Below, in pieces: positions 17,842 through 27,932 of a DNA stretch of 64,000 nt (the stretch's first letter is position 1; each line of letters starts with the position of its first letter). Origin of the DNA: Symsagittifera roscoffensis. Taxonomy: Eukaryota > Xenacoelomorpha > Acoela > Convolutidae. Under the pieces are notes generated by a model that saw only the letters and a list, made by a program, of their open reading frames with translations, was not told the origin of the DNA and made no database searches. Position numbers and translations under genes: made by a program. The stretch lies in contig NC_087064.1 in assembly GCF_963678635.1 (NCBI RefSeq), positions 622,001-686,000 of the forward strand, in the 5' to 3' direction.

Positions 17842-19643
17842 GCCGCCAACTTGGATCACTACACCGATCAAATTCCCACCCAACCAATCTTACCTCTCCA
17901 ATCCCAATAATACCACTTTTTGCTTTTCCGCCACCCGATTTTCCATCTAGTAATGTAACATCAGGCATGAATTCCGACACTAATTCACACATCTCAGTTT
18001 TATATTCCATCTCACAACTCAATAACCCGAATATTGAAACCCCCGATGAATTTGCCGACTCAGAACCATCCCCATCCAATAATTTTCATAACTCTTCTAA
18101 ATTTTCTCAACCCCCTTTTCAACCCATATTATCCAATGACCCTAACCCAATCACTCCCACACCCTCTTATGCTTCCCAAGTTACCCCAACCTACTCCTCA
18201 TACCATTCTGACCAATCATCTCATTCTCCAGACACCCCCCGAATCTCCCCAGAGCTAGACAATTTTATTACCCTTCAACAACAACCCTACCACCTTAATA
18301 CCCCAACCATAAACCAAATCTCCTCCACAGTAAATTCATCCAACCCCCCTACCCCTACACCCTCTTCAAATTATACTGAATCATTAGCACCATCATCCAC
18401 ATCAACTGAATCTTCACTCAACACTAATAGAGCTTACCGCACTTTTAAAAGAAAGTTCCCCAACCATCCTTTCCCAGCAAAACCAGGAACAGCCCGTGAA
18501 TACATCAACCACCCCAAGCATACTAACACAAAAGAATTTTTAGCCATCACCTTACCCTCATTCCCACAATACACCTTAAACACCCCCCACGACACTAACG
18601 AAACACGCAACTTTGTAGATGAATACGTTTTAATGCCCACTCTCTCTTGGACCTCATATTATCACTTTACTAACCCTCTTTGCTTACCTTTGTCTAACAC
18701 TCACATCGATATAGAGCGAAATACGGACATGCTATATAGACTCACTACACCACTAACCGCTAGACAATTTACTTACGTTGGATATAAAAAATCACTAAAA
18801 ACACACACTGCACCTAGAGCTAACGAATATACACTCGAATACTATGATCACAACATCATCAGAGCTAACCAAGATCAATTCTTAGACGACGATCGCTTCG
18901 CTAATCCACAAATCACCGAGAAATTTTTCATTAAAACACCATATGTATTTACACTAAATATCTTCGATCGCAAGTTTGACCACATTATCTCAGAAGCACT
19001 AACAGACACGCAAGCCTACGAAAGTTTTAAAGAACGCTTCCAAATATTTTCACTAACCTTTCATTTCCTTGCACCACATGAAAGAGATTTGAACTGCTCA
19101 CACGATATTATGTTGCGCACTAAACAAACCCACACATATAGTTATTATCGCTTCATCCAAAATCACTTTGACCTACACACACCCTCTAGACAACCACACC
19201 ATCGCTTTCAATTCATAAATTCCAAATACACTTCACCATTTTTCCTAAATTTCACATATTGCATTAAAGATACTAACCTTCATGGTATTCTTCGTAATTA
19301 TGACCCCATAACCCAAATGTACATCTTCTGTCCCATCACCAAGACCTTCAACGCCGAAGAATCCCGACCCTTCCTTATCCCGCACGAGTTCCTACAACCT
19401 ATAGAAATCCCAATTTTAGAATTCATCCACAACACTAAATTCAATCACAAATTATATAATCTAATCCAAAACACACCTTATGAGTTTGCAGTTGGCACTG
19501 AAGAACTAACCACTATTAAGGCACTTCAATTGCTTTGGCCACTGCTTCAGACTAAAAATATCATCCGCATCTTAGCTAAACTACTAACAACTTCAGAACT
19601 AATTCACGACATCTTCCCCCACGGTTTTTTCCCCGACGACTAA
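17838..19643 (+). CDS. ORF7: 601-aa 3'-proximal protein of unknown function
   Basis: It starts at the ATG that overlaps the Env stop (ATGA). A strong acceptor-like TTTTTTTAG ends at 17831, six bases before this ATG, and is kept in element 2, so expression from a spliced RNA is plausible. Residues 1-190 are low-complexity (Ser, Thr, Pro, Asn). Residues 190-601 look like a folded domain, rich in Phe, Tyr and His and ending FPDD, with no membrane helix. Comparison with element 2 shows the C-terminal domain strongly conserved and the linker more variable. No recognised motif or family. Its position after env is that of regulatory genes in complex retroviruses, but that is context only. Confidence 0.65.
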   Translation: MSRQLGSLHRSNSHPTNLTSPIPIIPLFAFPPPDFPSSNVTSGMNSDTNSHISVLYSISQLNNPNIETPDEFADSEPSPSNNFHNSSKFSQPPFQPILSNDPNPITPTPSYASQVTPTYSSYHSDQSSHSPDTPRISPELDNFITLQQQPYHLNTPTINQISSTVNSSNPPTPTPSSNYTESLAPSSTSTESSLNTNRAYRTFKRKFPNHPFPAKPGTAREYINHPKHTNTKEFLAITLPSFPQYTLNTPHDTNETRNFVDEYVLMPTLSWTSYYHFTNPLCLPLSNTHIDIERNTDMLYRLTTPLTARQFTYVGYKKSLKTHTAPRANEYTLEYYDHNIIRANQDQFLDDDRFANPQITEKFFIKTPYVFTLNIFDRKFDHIISEALTDTQAYESFKERFQIFSLTFHFLAPHERDLNCSHDIMLRTKQTHTYSYYRFIQNHFDLHTPSRQPHHRFQFINSKYTSPFFLNFTYCIKDTNLHGILRNYDPITQMYIFCPITKTFNAEESRPFLIPHEFLQPIEIPILEFIHNTKFNHKLYNLIQNTPYEFAVGTEELTTIKALQLLWPLLQTKNIIRILAKLLTTSELIHDIFPHGFFPDD

Positions 19644-19646
19644 CAG

Positions 19647-19724
19647 GTAAGTATGAATTAAATGAATATAACTAACTAATTGAAATATTAAAAACTCACC
19701 ATACTTTATTCATGTTTTCTTTAG
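19647..19724 (+). other. Predicted 78-nt intron directly after the ORF7 stop
   Basis: CAG|GTAAGT is a near-perfect donor, three bases after the TAA. The acceptor is TTTTCTTTAG at 19724. Both sites are kept in element 2 (40294-40369, 76 nt) while the intron interior has diverged. Confidence 0.6.
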
Positions 19725-20496
19725 ATTTTTAGCCTTCATCCGACGATCACCTACAAAAACCACAAAAGACAAATAAAAATCGCAAATTTCATCAAACAGA
19801 TTTCAAAAATTCTATTAATCTCTTACACTTATAAATTTATAAATTTAATACCAATGCAGTAAATTCATTTCTAAAATTTTCCCCACAAGCAGTAAATCTA
19901 ATTATAATGAAAATTTGTATTTTAAAATTCCCCCATAACTAGCAGTAAATTTCCAAATTCTATGCAGTAAATTAATAAAATGCAATTGCAGTACTAACCT
20001 TTTGATATTTTCATTCATTCGCACAGAAATTCTATCCACACTCGCACAGCTCGCCCACGAAGAATTGTTTAAAATAATGAATTTCAGTTTCAAGTTTTCA
20101 CACTCAACAACTCTAACATATAATAACATGTTTCAAACTTTCCTTTAACCCGGTTGGAAAGGAATCATATACTAAACAAAACTAACCAACGCAGCTTACT
20201 AAATACCACAAATCATAGAATAACAGCATGACTAAGAAAAGGAAACCAACGGTACCCAAACCGGATTAACCCAGTTTAAAACTGGATAATTTATTCTTTT
20301 GAGGACTATTATAAAGTCTAAGAAAGAAATAATAAAACACAAAAAAGTCGAAAGACAAACCCATACCACAAACAATTTGATTTTTGAAAAAAGGACACAA
20401 CCAACAAAACATAAGAAAAATCACAACAAACCCAACATAAAACGTTGTCACATAACAGGACCCCTCACAAAAACCGCATGAAATCATACTCCCACT
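19725..20496 (+). promoter_or_regulatory. 3' untranslated region with repeated GCAGTAAAT motif
   Basis: No conserved ORF. GCAGTAAAT occurs at 19856, 19889, 19942 and 19964, with a partial copy (GCAGTA) at 19988, all within 140 nt. In element 2 the motif persists at equivalent sites, with two perfect copies and several one-base variants. The clustering suggests a protein-binding array on DNA or RNA; nothing identifies the factor. Confidence 0.45.
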
Positions 20497-20623
20497 CCTG
20501 GCCTAACCCACCAGGAAGGACGTCCTGAGCATGCTCTATAGCCGGCCTAACCCACCGTGCTACATCCACGCTTTGTGACCACACCTCTATTTTTAATAAG
20601 AGCTACTCAAGTGTGAGTAACTC
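20497..20623 (+). promoter_or_regulatory. Conserved palindromic/structured RNA element in the 3' region
   Basis: Three palindromes stand end to end: CCTGG/CCAGG (20497-20515), AGGACGTCCT (20517-20526) and GAGCATGCTC (20527-20536). CCTAACCCACC occurs twice. About 94 nt here are identical in element 2, while surrounding sequence differs by several percent. A further hairpin at 20600-20623 has a 10-bp stem (GAGCTACTCA with TGAGTAACTC, one mismatch); in element 2 the stem is unchanged and only the loop differs (AGTG to AGGG). This suggests selection on RNA structure, for example an export or packaging element. Confidence 0.5.
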
Positions 20624-21259
20624 TTCAAAATAACCGAACTAAAACAAAAAGCTTTTGTGAAAACAACTAACTAAAATCATTATTAAAAAATATTAAACTA
20701 ATAAAAGTTTTATAAAATGTAAAATCACATGATGCAATACATAGATCAGAATACAACACCAAGGACGAACATCAAAAGACAAAACGACCCCACCACACTC
20801 GAGAGAGAATGACCAACTACAATCAATATGCCGCTCACAATCACAACTCAAAGGATTTAGAGTACGACTTGACCTCGCAGAAAAGGACTTCATTGAACTA
20901 GACCAATGACCACCTCGATGACCCAAGTGTACGTACAGATCCGAGTAACCAGGCATCCCCTCCACGCACAATCTCCACGCCATTCCCAAGCTAGATCAGA
21001 CACAAAAGAAGTTCTCCACGAAGAACAGAAAAACCTGACATAGCCAACCATTCTGAAATCAGATTTGAGTTTGTTGCGAAGACTTAGTCGTTGTCACAAG
21101 AAGAACACAACGTCTTATGTCTCTAACTCCAGCTTCCTGGAACTTCCTTAACAAAAAGGAAACAAAAGAAATATGATGTTCGCCAAACACAAACGTCCAT
21201 CATCCATCCTTCGAATTGCAGAAGAACTATTATAAAAAACTCTGTAAAACCCGGATGGG

Positions 21260-21669
21260 TGGAACCTGATCTAAACTACATTTTATGATTGGATAAATTA
21301 AATGTTTTACCAATGTAAAGTATTTAATATTAACCAATCACGATCCATCTAACTAACAACCCACTTATTTGTAAGTGCTGAAGTTACTTGTAATTTCAGC
21401 ACCAGATAGATTTGAATTTAACTTAAAAATTAGTTGGACTCTCCCGAGCACTTCAGCAGCCGCAATAAACCAGTATACCCTAGATCTATTGAGCCTAGCA
21501 GAGACTAGTTAAACAACCTGAGACTAGATAGTATAAGAGTAAGATTAGGATCGGTATTAGACTAAGAAGTTGCACGAATCTATCCGGCCGAAAATAAGAT
21601 AGCGTGACGAGCAGACGGTGTACCCTATCCGAAATCACTCTATGAGTTATACCTATCGGTCCTAACTCA
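21260..21669 (+). repeat. 3' LTR of element 1
   Basis: 410 bp, two substitutions relative to the 5' LTR. The AATAAA is at 21464-21469. The bases before it (ACCCGGATGGG) are purine-rich only over a short run, so there is no classical polypurine tract. Confidence 0.95.
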
Positions 21670-21759
21670 CATAGTTTTTTCTCTAAACGAATTTTCGAAA
21701 TCAAAAAAGTAATGGTCTACAATTTAATTCAACTGACACACTGGCACACATCCTAATTA

Positions 21760-22802
21760 CCCGGAGTCGAGGTTTTTCACCTTATTTGAAGCAAGATTTG
21801 AGCGGTTTGAGCGGTTTTTCTAGACAATTACGCTCAACTTCTTGCTTCAAAATGAGCGGTTTGAGCGGTTTTTGAACGGTTTATCTAAAAACAAAACGCT
21901 CAAAAACCGCGCAAGATTCGAGCGGTTTTTGAGCGGTTTATCTAGAAAAACCGCTCAAAACCATTCAATACTTGCGCGGTTTTTGAGCGGTTTTTTAGAT
22001 AAACCGTTCAAAAACCGCTCATTTTGAAGCAAGATTTTGAGCGTAATTGTCTAAAAAATCCGCTCAAACGGCTCAAATCTTACATATCTTCCAGTGATTA
22101 TTTTGCTCGAGCATTTGAAAAAAGTCGCTCACATTGTTTTTTGTCAAGACTCCAAAGAAAATTTTGCTTGATTTGAGAACGGTTAAGCACTTTTTTTAAA
22201 TTGTAGATAGTATTTCAACTGCATCTTAGTGTGGGTTGACCAAAAATGCTTATCCTACAATTTCCATTTATGAAAAATGCTTATCCTACAATTTCCATAT
22301 ATGAAAAATGCTTATCCTACAACTTCCTACAGTTTCATAGACTCAGAAAATTGTAAAAAAAACTCTAGGATAACAGGCTGTTGTATTTGGCTCAAATAGC
22401 CAGAGAAACTAGGTTGAATCTTTTTTCAATGGTTTTTTGAAATTGTATGAAAATTGTATGATTAGCCTTTTTCCATACATTTGATGCAGGCAATTGTATG
22501 ATAAGCATTTTTGGTTTATGGAGGTCAACTCGGGGTCACATTACCTTTCCAGGCCTTTTTGCTTGTTTTAATCGGTTTTCTTTATAAGACCGCTCAAAAA
22601 CCGCTCAACTCTTGCTTGAAAAACCGTTCAAAAATCACCGCAAGAAATGAGCGGTATTGAGCGATTTTTAAGCAAGATTTGAGCGGTTTGAGCGGTTTTT
22701 CCAAAAAAAACGCCCAAACCGCCCAAACCGCTCAAATCTTGCTGAAAAACCGCTCAAACCGCTCATATCTTGAGCGGTTTTTGAGCGGAATCTCGACCCG
22801 GG
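21760..22802. repeat. Inverted-repeat element built of GAGCGGTTT repeats
   Basis: The ends CCCGGAGTCGAG (21760) and CTCGACCCGGG (ending 22802) are near-perfect inverted repeats. Both arms consist of many direct and inverted copies of GAGCGGTTTTTGAGCGG. A second inverted-repeat element (22235-22529) is nested between the arms. No transposase is seen. It lies in the intron of the LDLa gene. It is probably a non-autonomous foldback-type element. Confidence 0.5.
22235..22529. mobile_element. Small inverted-repeat (MITE-like) element
   Basis: The left end GTTGACCAAAAATGCTTATC matches the right end, which reads GATAAGCATTTTTGG, an 8-nt insert, then GGTCAAC, on the opposite strand. The left subterminal part holds three tandem 31-bp units (AAAAATGCTTATCC... 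ending CCATTTATG) between 22242 and about 22334. No ORF. Confidence 0.5.
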
Positions 22803-23043
22803 AAATATTTTTTACTTTTTTCTTTAGAATACTCAAAGCCTGCATCGGCTTCAAATATCTCGATAATGATTGCTTCTCTTTTGTTATAGCAGACAATTTG
22901 GACAACTTAAGCCCTCAAAGTGTGTACATTCTGTGAACTATAGCTGTGGGACACGGTTCTAATTTACAAAAGGTGTGTTGCAACCATTCGGTTAGGTTAT
23001 TGTTTTTTAATTGAAAACATTTCACGATTACGAAATTTCTTAC

Positions 23044-23256
23044 CTCGTCATCGAAACATTCTGATTGGCAACCCATTTCATCCTCAAAGTTGCCGCAGTC
23101 GTTTTCCCCGTTACAAGTCAGATTGTGTGCTATACAAATCGACACACCTTCAAATCGGCACCAATATTCGTCAAATGCACACCCGCCGGATCCACCTGAA
23201 ACCAAGTTAAGCAAACTGAAGGCTAGTTTAGTTGGTAAAAGTTGCCAAAACTGCAT
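23044..23256 (-). CDS. LDLa gene exon A: signal peptide, LDLa repeat 1 and start of repeat 2
   Basis: The start codon at 23254-23256 (AAAGATGC context) opens a hydrophobic leader of about 20 residues (with LAFSLLNLVSG), then a Gly/Ser linker. LDLa repeat 1 follows with all six cysteines (CAFDEYWC, then CIAHNLTC, DCGNFEDEMGC; the acidic NFEDE matches the calcium-binding end). The exon closes with ECFDDE, the first cysteine of repeat 2, at donor GAG|GTAAGA. A TTTCAG at 23196-23201 could alternatively be an acceptor, in which case the leader lies in another exon. Confidence 0.75.
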
Positions 23257-23317
23257 CTTTGAAAAGCAAAAAATTAATTTAGTATGACCTACTCATCTGA
23301 AATTGATAAACACAAAC

Positions 23318-23977
23318 GCATTACGAGGCCAAACTGTGTATTTTGTGAATTTTAAGCGGATTCCGCAACAGGCAAAAATTATATTTGTCGCGAAATCAGC
23401 AATTTTGCTATTTTCTTTGATCATCGCTGCTGTTTTGAAATCCATGGACAAACAGTTAAAACACGGTATTGCTCAAAATCGCTCCAAAAAACTGACAAAT
23501 TTACGGAATCCGCAACAAAATGTAAGGAATCCGGAAACAGTTTGTGGAATACATGAGCAAATAAAAATTTATGTCTTTAAAAAAGTCAAGCTGTCGCGCA
23601 AAACGCAACTGGAAGTGGAATCTGCAAATTGTAGTGGAATCCGCAAGTTGAAACCGGAGTCCGCAAATTGTAAGGTGAATCCGCAAACTGTAAGCGGAAT
23701 CAGCATCGACTTGCGGAATCCACTTACATTTGCGGAGTCCGCTTACATTTGCGAAATCCAGAAAAACTAATTACGTTTGTTTGTTAGAGAATCTGCAACA
23801 AAGTCAAAGTAGTGACAAAAATTACATTAGAGGTATTTGTACGTGGAATCCGCTAAAATTTTGTAAGTGGAATCCGCTTACATTTAGAATCATGTTTAAA
23901 GACTTTTCTCTGGAATCCAGGAATATATAGACACAAAATTATCCGCCTATCCAGTGCACAGTTTGGCCTCGTAATGC
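23318..23977. mobile_element. Non-autonomous inverted-repeat element with GGAATCCGC subrepeats
   Basis: Perfect 21-bp terminal inverted repeats: GCATTACGAGGCCAAACTGT(G) at 23318-23338 and its reverse complement at 23957-23977. The 660-bp interior holds many direct and inverted copies of GTGGAATCCGCAAATTGTAA-like units and no plausible transposase. The target duplication is unclear. It lies just upstream of the LDLa start codon, so it may form part of that promoter region. Confidence 0.6.
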
Positions 23978-26900
23978 AATTAATACGGTTTTATGTTTGA
24001 CTTTTTTGCGTTAAAATACACTAAAGTAGTCATAATAAAAACAGAATTATAAAAAAATCAATAAATTCTTTTGACTTTTTCGAGACACTTTCTTTTGAGT
24101 TACTGATTTGTTTCTGTTGTCATAATTATCCAATTCGTCTCAAAATCAATTTTATAGGCGATTATTCGGATTATCCTAAAAAAAAATTTAAGTCTGAATA
24201 CGTGATTCGCATGAAAAAAAGAACTTTTTAAACATAATTTCAACATTCCTATTCGTTTAATTGAACATGCTTAACTGAAATTTCAACAACAATAAACCAA
24301 TATTTCGGCGGTAAAACTTTGATGGAGTGGAGTCTATAAGTAGACAATTTGCTATTCGTTCTCATCAGTAAGCAGGCAAGTACTATATTAACCAATCAGA
24401 GGTGATCCTAACAACTTTTCGCCAAACATTGATTTTGAATGAAATTTTAACCTTGAAAAATGCACGCAGTGTAGTGAAGGTTAATGGTGAGCACGTACTA
24501 TTACGATTGTTTTTTGAACAAAATAAAAGTAACGTAAGCAAACATTCAAATCTAAAATTGTTCGAAACTTCAAAAAAATAGTTTCTCCAATGGCTGAAAA
24601 CCCAAGTGAAGCATGATGTGATTAACCCCCCCCCCCCCCCAATGGAAACTAAGGAAGTTAAGTTTATGAAACCGATAGGACGGAAACTGGAGATGATTTG
24701 AACCGTGCATGCAACAATTCGGAACCCTCTGACCCCCTTGAGGTTTCCGGAAGGGCAAATAGTCCTTTTAGAACTCGGTAACTAGCGAATGGAATCAAAA
24801 CTAAGTATGTCATACGCCTAGTTGAGGGAAGCTGAAGTTAAGAACTCCACAACCCTGGACCCCTAATTTCGGTGTTATGCCCTGGACCCCTAAGGGTCCC
24901 TGCCTCGACTTCCGGTGGTCGTTTCTCGTCAATCACTGAACGCTGGGAGCTGAAACTTTGGAATATGATAGGTACTGACAAAGTACGTGTTATAATTTGA
25001 ACCAACTCCGCAGGTTGGAACAGATGTTTTTCGACTCTGGTAAAAACACCCATTCAAACGTAAACAGGCAATTAACGAAAGTAGTGAGCGCGGCTTGATT
25101 TTTTTGTGCTAGGTGCAAGGGGATAATTTTATCATCGAAAGAAAAACATCCGTGAGTGAAAACCCTCCGATGACTCCTTCCGGTTTTTTTATCTTTTTCC
25201 AGAAAAAGTGATAAATCAGCTTAGAAATGGGATAATTTGGGAAGTATTAACGTGATATGAATGACACTTGGTAAACCTTGGGTTCAACTTAGCTTGACCA
25301 ATTTGTTTTCAACAGAAATTAATTTAGACTAGAGAAAAGTAGTCCCAGAGGAAATTGGCAGTGGTGCGAGCTTGGCATGAGAATAAAGTCCCCTAAATGA
25401 TATGAAAGTAAAGGATTTTTACTTAGTTGCCCTGAGATGGTATTTCAATTAAAATGAGTCATGGCATTAATGATTTCTTATAAGCGAATTACGTTCCCCT
25501 GATAGCTAGAAGGTCGAAATTCGAATACTGTATAAATTGGAAATTTAGATGTTTGGAATGAATTAGCGACCCAAAAAAAGTGTAACTTACCCTCGAGAGG
25601 TCGGAACGGAATTTCATTGGATTAACAAAACAAAACCTTGGGAGACTTGTTGATTAAATGTAACTCGGCTTAGAGGTGAAATTGAAATTGATGTTTGCAC
25701 AATTTAATTAGAGGTACCTATAAGGAACTGGGAAACTAAACCTAGTGATATCTGAGGAAGAATTCAGTTAAGTCTTTCCGAAAGGGGTTCTCGTTGATAG
25801 TTAAAGAACAGTTCGAGCTATTAGTGAGAGCAGTTGGGTTTTCGTTGTTAGCTAGATAGCAGTTTCGCTGTGGAGTCGCTTAGTTGTTTCTCAGAATTAG
25901 GTAACAAGACGTTGTGATGTTAGAGAGATCAGTTGAAGTACCTCAAAAGAATAGTGATCCTTGTTTTTCAGCAGGTCGAGTGGAATATTTATGTGAATTT
26001 ATTGTGTGTATTTGTTCAGTTGGGATTCATTAGAGAAAAAGAATCTCATAGTTAATCGGAAAATAATTAGTAATTAGAAAAATTGCTGCAAAATCGCGGA
26101 CACTTCAACATTCCTGTTCCTGCGTTCAACATCCCTGTTTGTTCATTTCAATACTCATTTAAATTTCAACAGTAGTAAACCTATATTTGACAGTAGAATT
26201 TTGATGGAGTGCGGTCTATAAATAGCCATTTTTGTATTCATTCTCGTCAATAAGTAGACACTTCTTATATTAACCAAACAGAATCGAGATCAGAAATCAA
26301 ACGAATTTAAATAATTATTCAAAGACGAATGCCTATAAACTCAGAAATTTCCAGCTTTCAAAAACTTACAACAAATAATTAAATTTTCTTGTTCTGTTTG
26401 AAAGCACGAAGTCGATATCTTCACCGGGGCTCAGAAATAAGTTTGGTGAATTTTTTTGCACTGCCGAAGTTTCAGTGAATAAAAAAAAACAATAAAAAAC
26501 AAAAGTATTCAGCAGTTCTTCGATAATCGGAGCAACCAAGTTCAAGCAGATTACGCCTTGATTTTAGTGGGCAAAAAGTAGAATGGTTAATCGGATTTTC
26601 GAAGAATGGATTGAATATGTGTGCAAGATGTGGTTTCTTGTGCATGATGCAAATTTTTGAATTTTCAAATAATTTTTCTGAAAATTTCTTTTTAAAACCA
26701 GCTGAAATTAATTGACGTCTTGAGCTTCCTGCAATCATATTTTGAAAAATTTGTGGCGGTTTAAAAATAACGAAATTGGCTAAATTAAAGGCTCAATTAA
26801 CGAGCAATGTATTTGGTCTTTTAACGCAAAAACTGCGATTTAACCCAGTTCATAAATTGTGCCAATTTGATTTGAGGCAGACTATTTGGATTTTTATGTT

Positions 26901-27431
26901 TTAGAGGCTAGTTGCATAGTTTTCTACTTAACATAGCATGTGGGGGTAAAATCTCAAAAAATATTTTAATTTTTGAAGTTATCAATATATTTGTTCTTAT
27001 ATTTTCTGGTTCATTTCTTCACAATGCAAAAAATGTTGTCGAAACAGTGTAGCAGCCAATTTCACAAGTTAAATGTTATAATGTGTTTTGAAAAAAAAAA
27101 GCGATAGAACATTCATTTTTGGGCAGTTTTTTTATTCAGACGTATATCGATGTTTTTTATATGTGTTTTCGGCTGCAAAATTTTGTTTTAAACTATAAAA
27201 TAAATCAATGCTCTGAGCTCAACTTCAGAAGGCCTTTCGCCCGTGAAATGTTCATCAACGTTAATTTGGATGTCAAACTGGCCATGGAATAACTAGAGCG
27301 TGAGAAATCTTCATTTTTTTCAGCAAACGCGCGGGGATTAATGTGCCTCTTAAACACTACCAATCGGTATTGATGCGCACAAAATGATTCAAGTAATGTG
27401 TTTGAAGATGCAAAACATATCTCCGGGAAGC
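23978..27431. other. Intergenic DNA between the LDLa gene and element 2
   Basis: No convincing ORF or RNA gene. It contains a run of 14 C (about 24628-24641) and a diverged pair of direct repeats, 24238-24400 and 26103-26284, sharing TTTGATGGAGT and GTCTATAA boxes and ending in ATATTAACCAA. Spacing of about 1.9 kb would fit remnants of LTRs or an old duplication. Confidence 0.5.
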
Positions 27432-27435
27432 CTGA

Positions 27436-27845
27436 TGGAACCTGATCTAAACTACATTTTATGATTGGATAAATTAGATATTTTACCAATGTAAAGTATT
27501 TAATATTTACCAATCATGATCCATCTAACTAACAATCCACTTATTTGTAAGTGCTGAAATTACTTGTAATTTCAGCACCAGAGAGATTTGAATTTAACTT
27601 AGAAATTAGTTGAACTCTCCCGAGTACTTCAGCAGCCGCAATAAACCAGTATACCCTAGATCTATTGAGCCTAGCAGAGACTAGTTAAACAACCTGAGAC
27701 TAGATAGTATAAGAGTAAGATTAGGATCGGTATTAGACTAAGAAGTTGCACGAATCTATCCGGCCGAAAATAAGATAGCGTGACGAGCAGACGGTGTACC
27801 CTATCCGAAATTACTCTATGAGTTATACACTTCGGTCCTAACTCA
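27436..27845 (+). repeat. 5' LTR of element 2
   Basis: 410 bp, TG..CA ends, one substitution from the 3' LTR at 41885-42294. It differs from the element 1 LTRs at scattered positions, so the two elements are separate insertions and not a duplication of one. The primer binding site follows at 27848-27870, unchanged. Confidence 0.95.
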
Positions 27846-27932
27846 TCTGGTGCGACCATAAGTCTCGAACAAGACCTTAATAGCTTAGCATTAACCAATA
27901 ATAGATTAGAAATTAGACAAAACATTTACAAA

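Larger units (their letters stand above)
2755..21669 (+). mobile_element. Element 1: full-length 18.9-kb Ty3-like retrovirus-like element with Env
   Basis: The element is bounded by 410-bp LTRs that begin TGGAACC and end AACTCA, and is flanked by a 4-bp target duplication CATA (2751-2754 and 21670-21673). The two LTRs differ at 2 of 410 positions, so insertion was recent. Internal order: primer binding site, ORF0, structured leader, ORF1, gag-pol, membrane ORF3/4, ORF5, Env-like ORF, ORF7, and a 1.6-kb 3' region. All frames are open. The coding strand is A/C-rich and G-poor, unlike the flanking host DNA. Most Ty3 elements are 5-10 kb with one to three ORFs, so size and gene number are unusual. 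It is antisense to the LDLa gene. The TG..CA ends, 4-bp TSD and pol order support the Ty3/mdg4 lineage; the exact clade needs an RT tree. Confidence 0.93.
1475..23256 (-). other. Host gene: small LDLa-repeat type I membrane protein (split gene, at least four exons)
   Basis: This gene-level entry joins exon A (23044-23256), exon B (2603-2714), exon C (about 2221-2385) and exon D (1475-1818) on the minus strand. The predicted protein has a signal peptide, three LDLa repeats, one transmembrane helix and a cytoplasmic tail of about 65 residues. LDLa repeat 2 is split: its first cysteine lies at the end of exon A and the other five in exon B, with both splice sites in phase 0. Exon B ends in phase 1 and exon C supplies the two missing bases of a cysteine codon, so A-B-C is a consistent gene model. 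Retroelement 1 occupies intron 1 in antisense; without it the intron would be about 1.4 kb. LDLa modules bind calcium and protein ligands at the cell surface. The ligand and specific role here are unknown. Confidence 0.75.

Noticed and set aside
27205-27513. 102-aa minus-strand ORF near the element 2 LTR
   Set aside because: It crosses the LTR border and has no motif or conservation.
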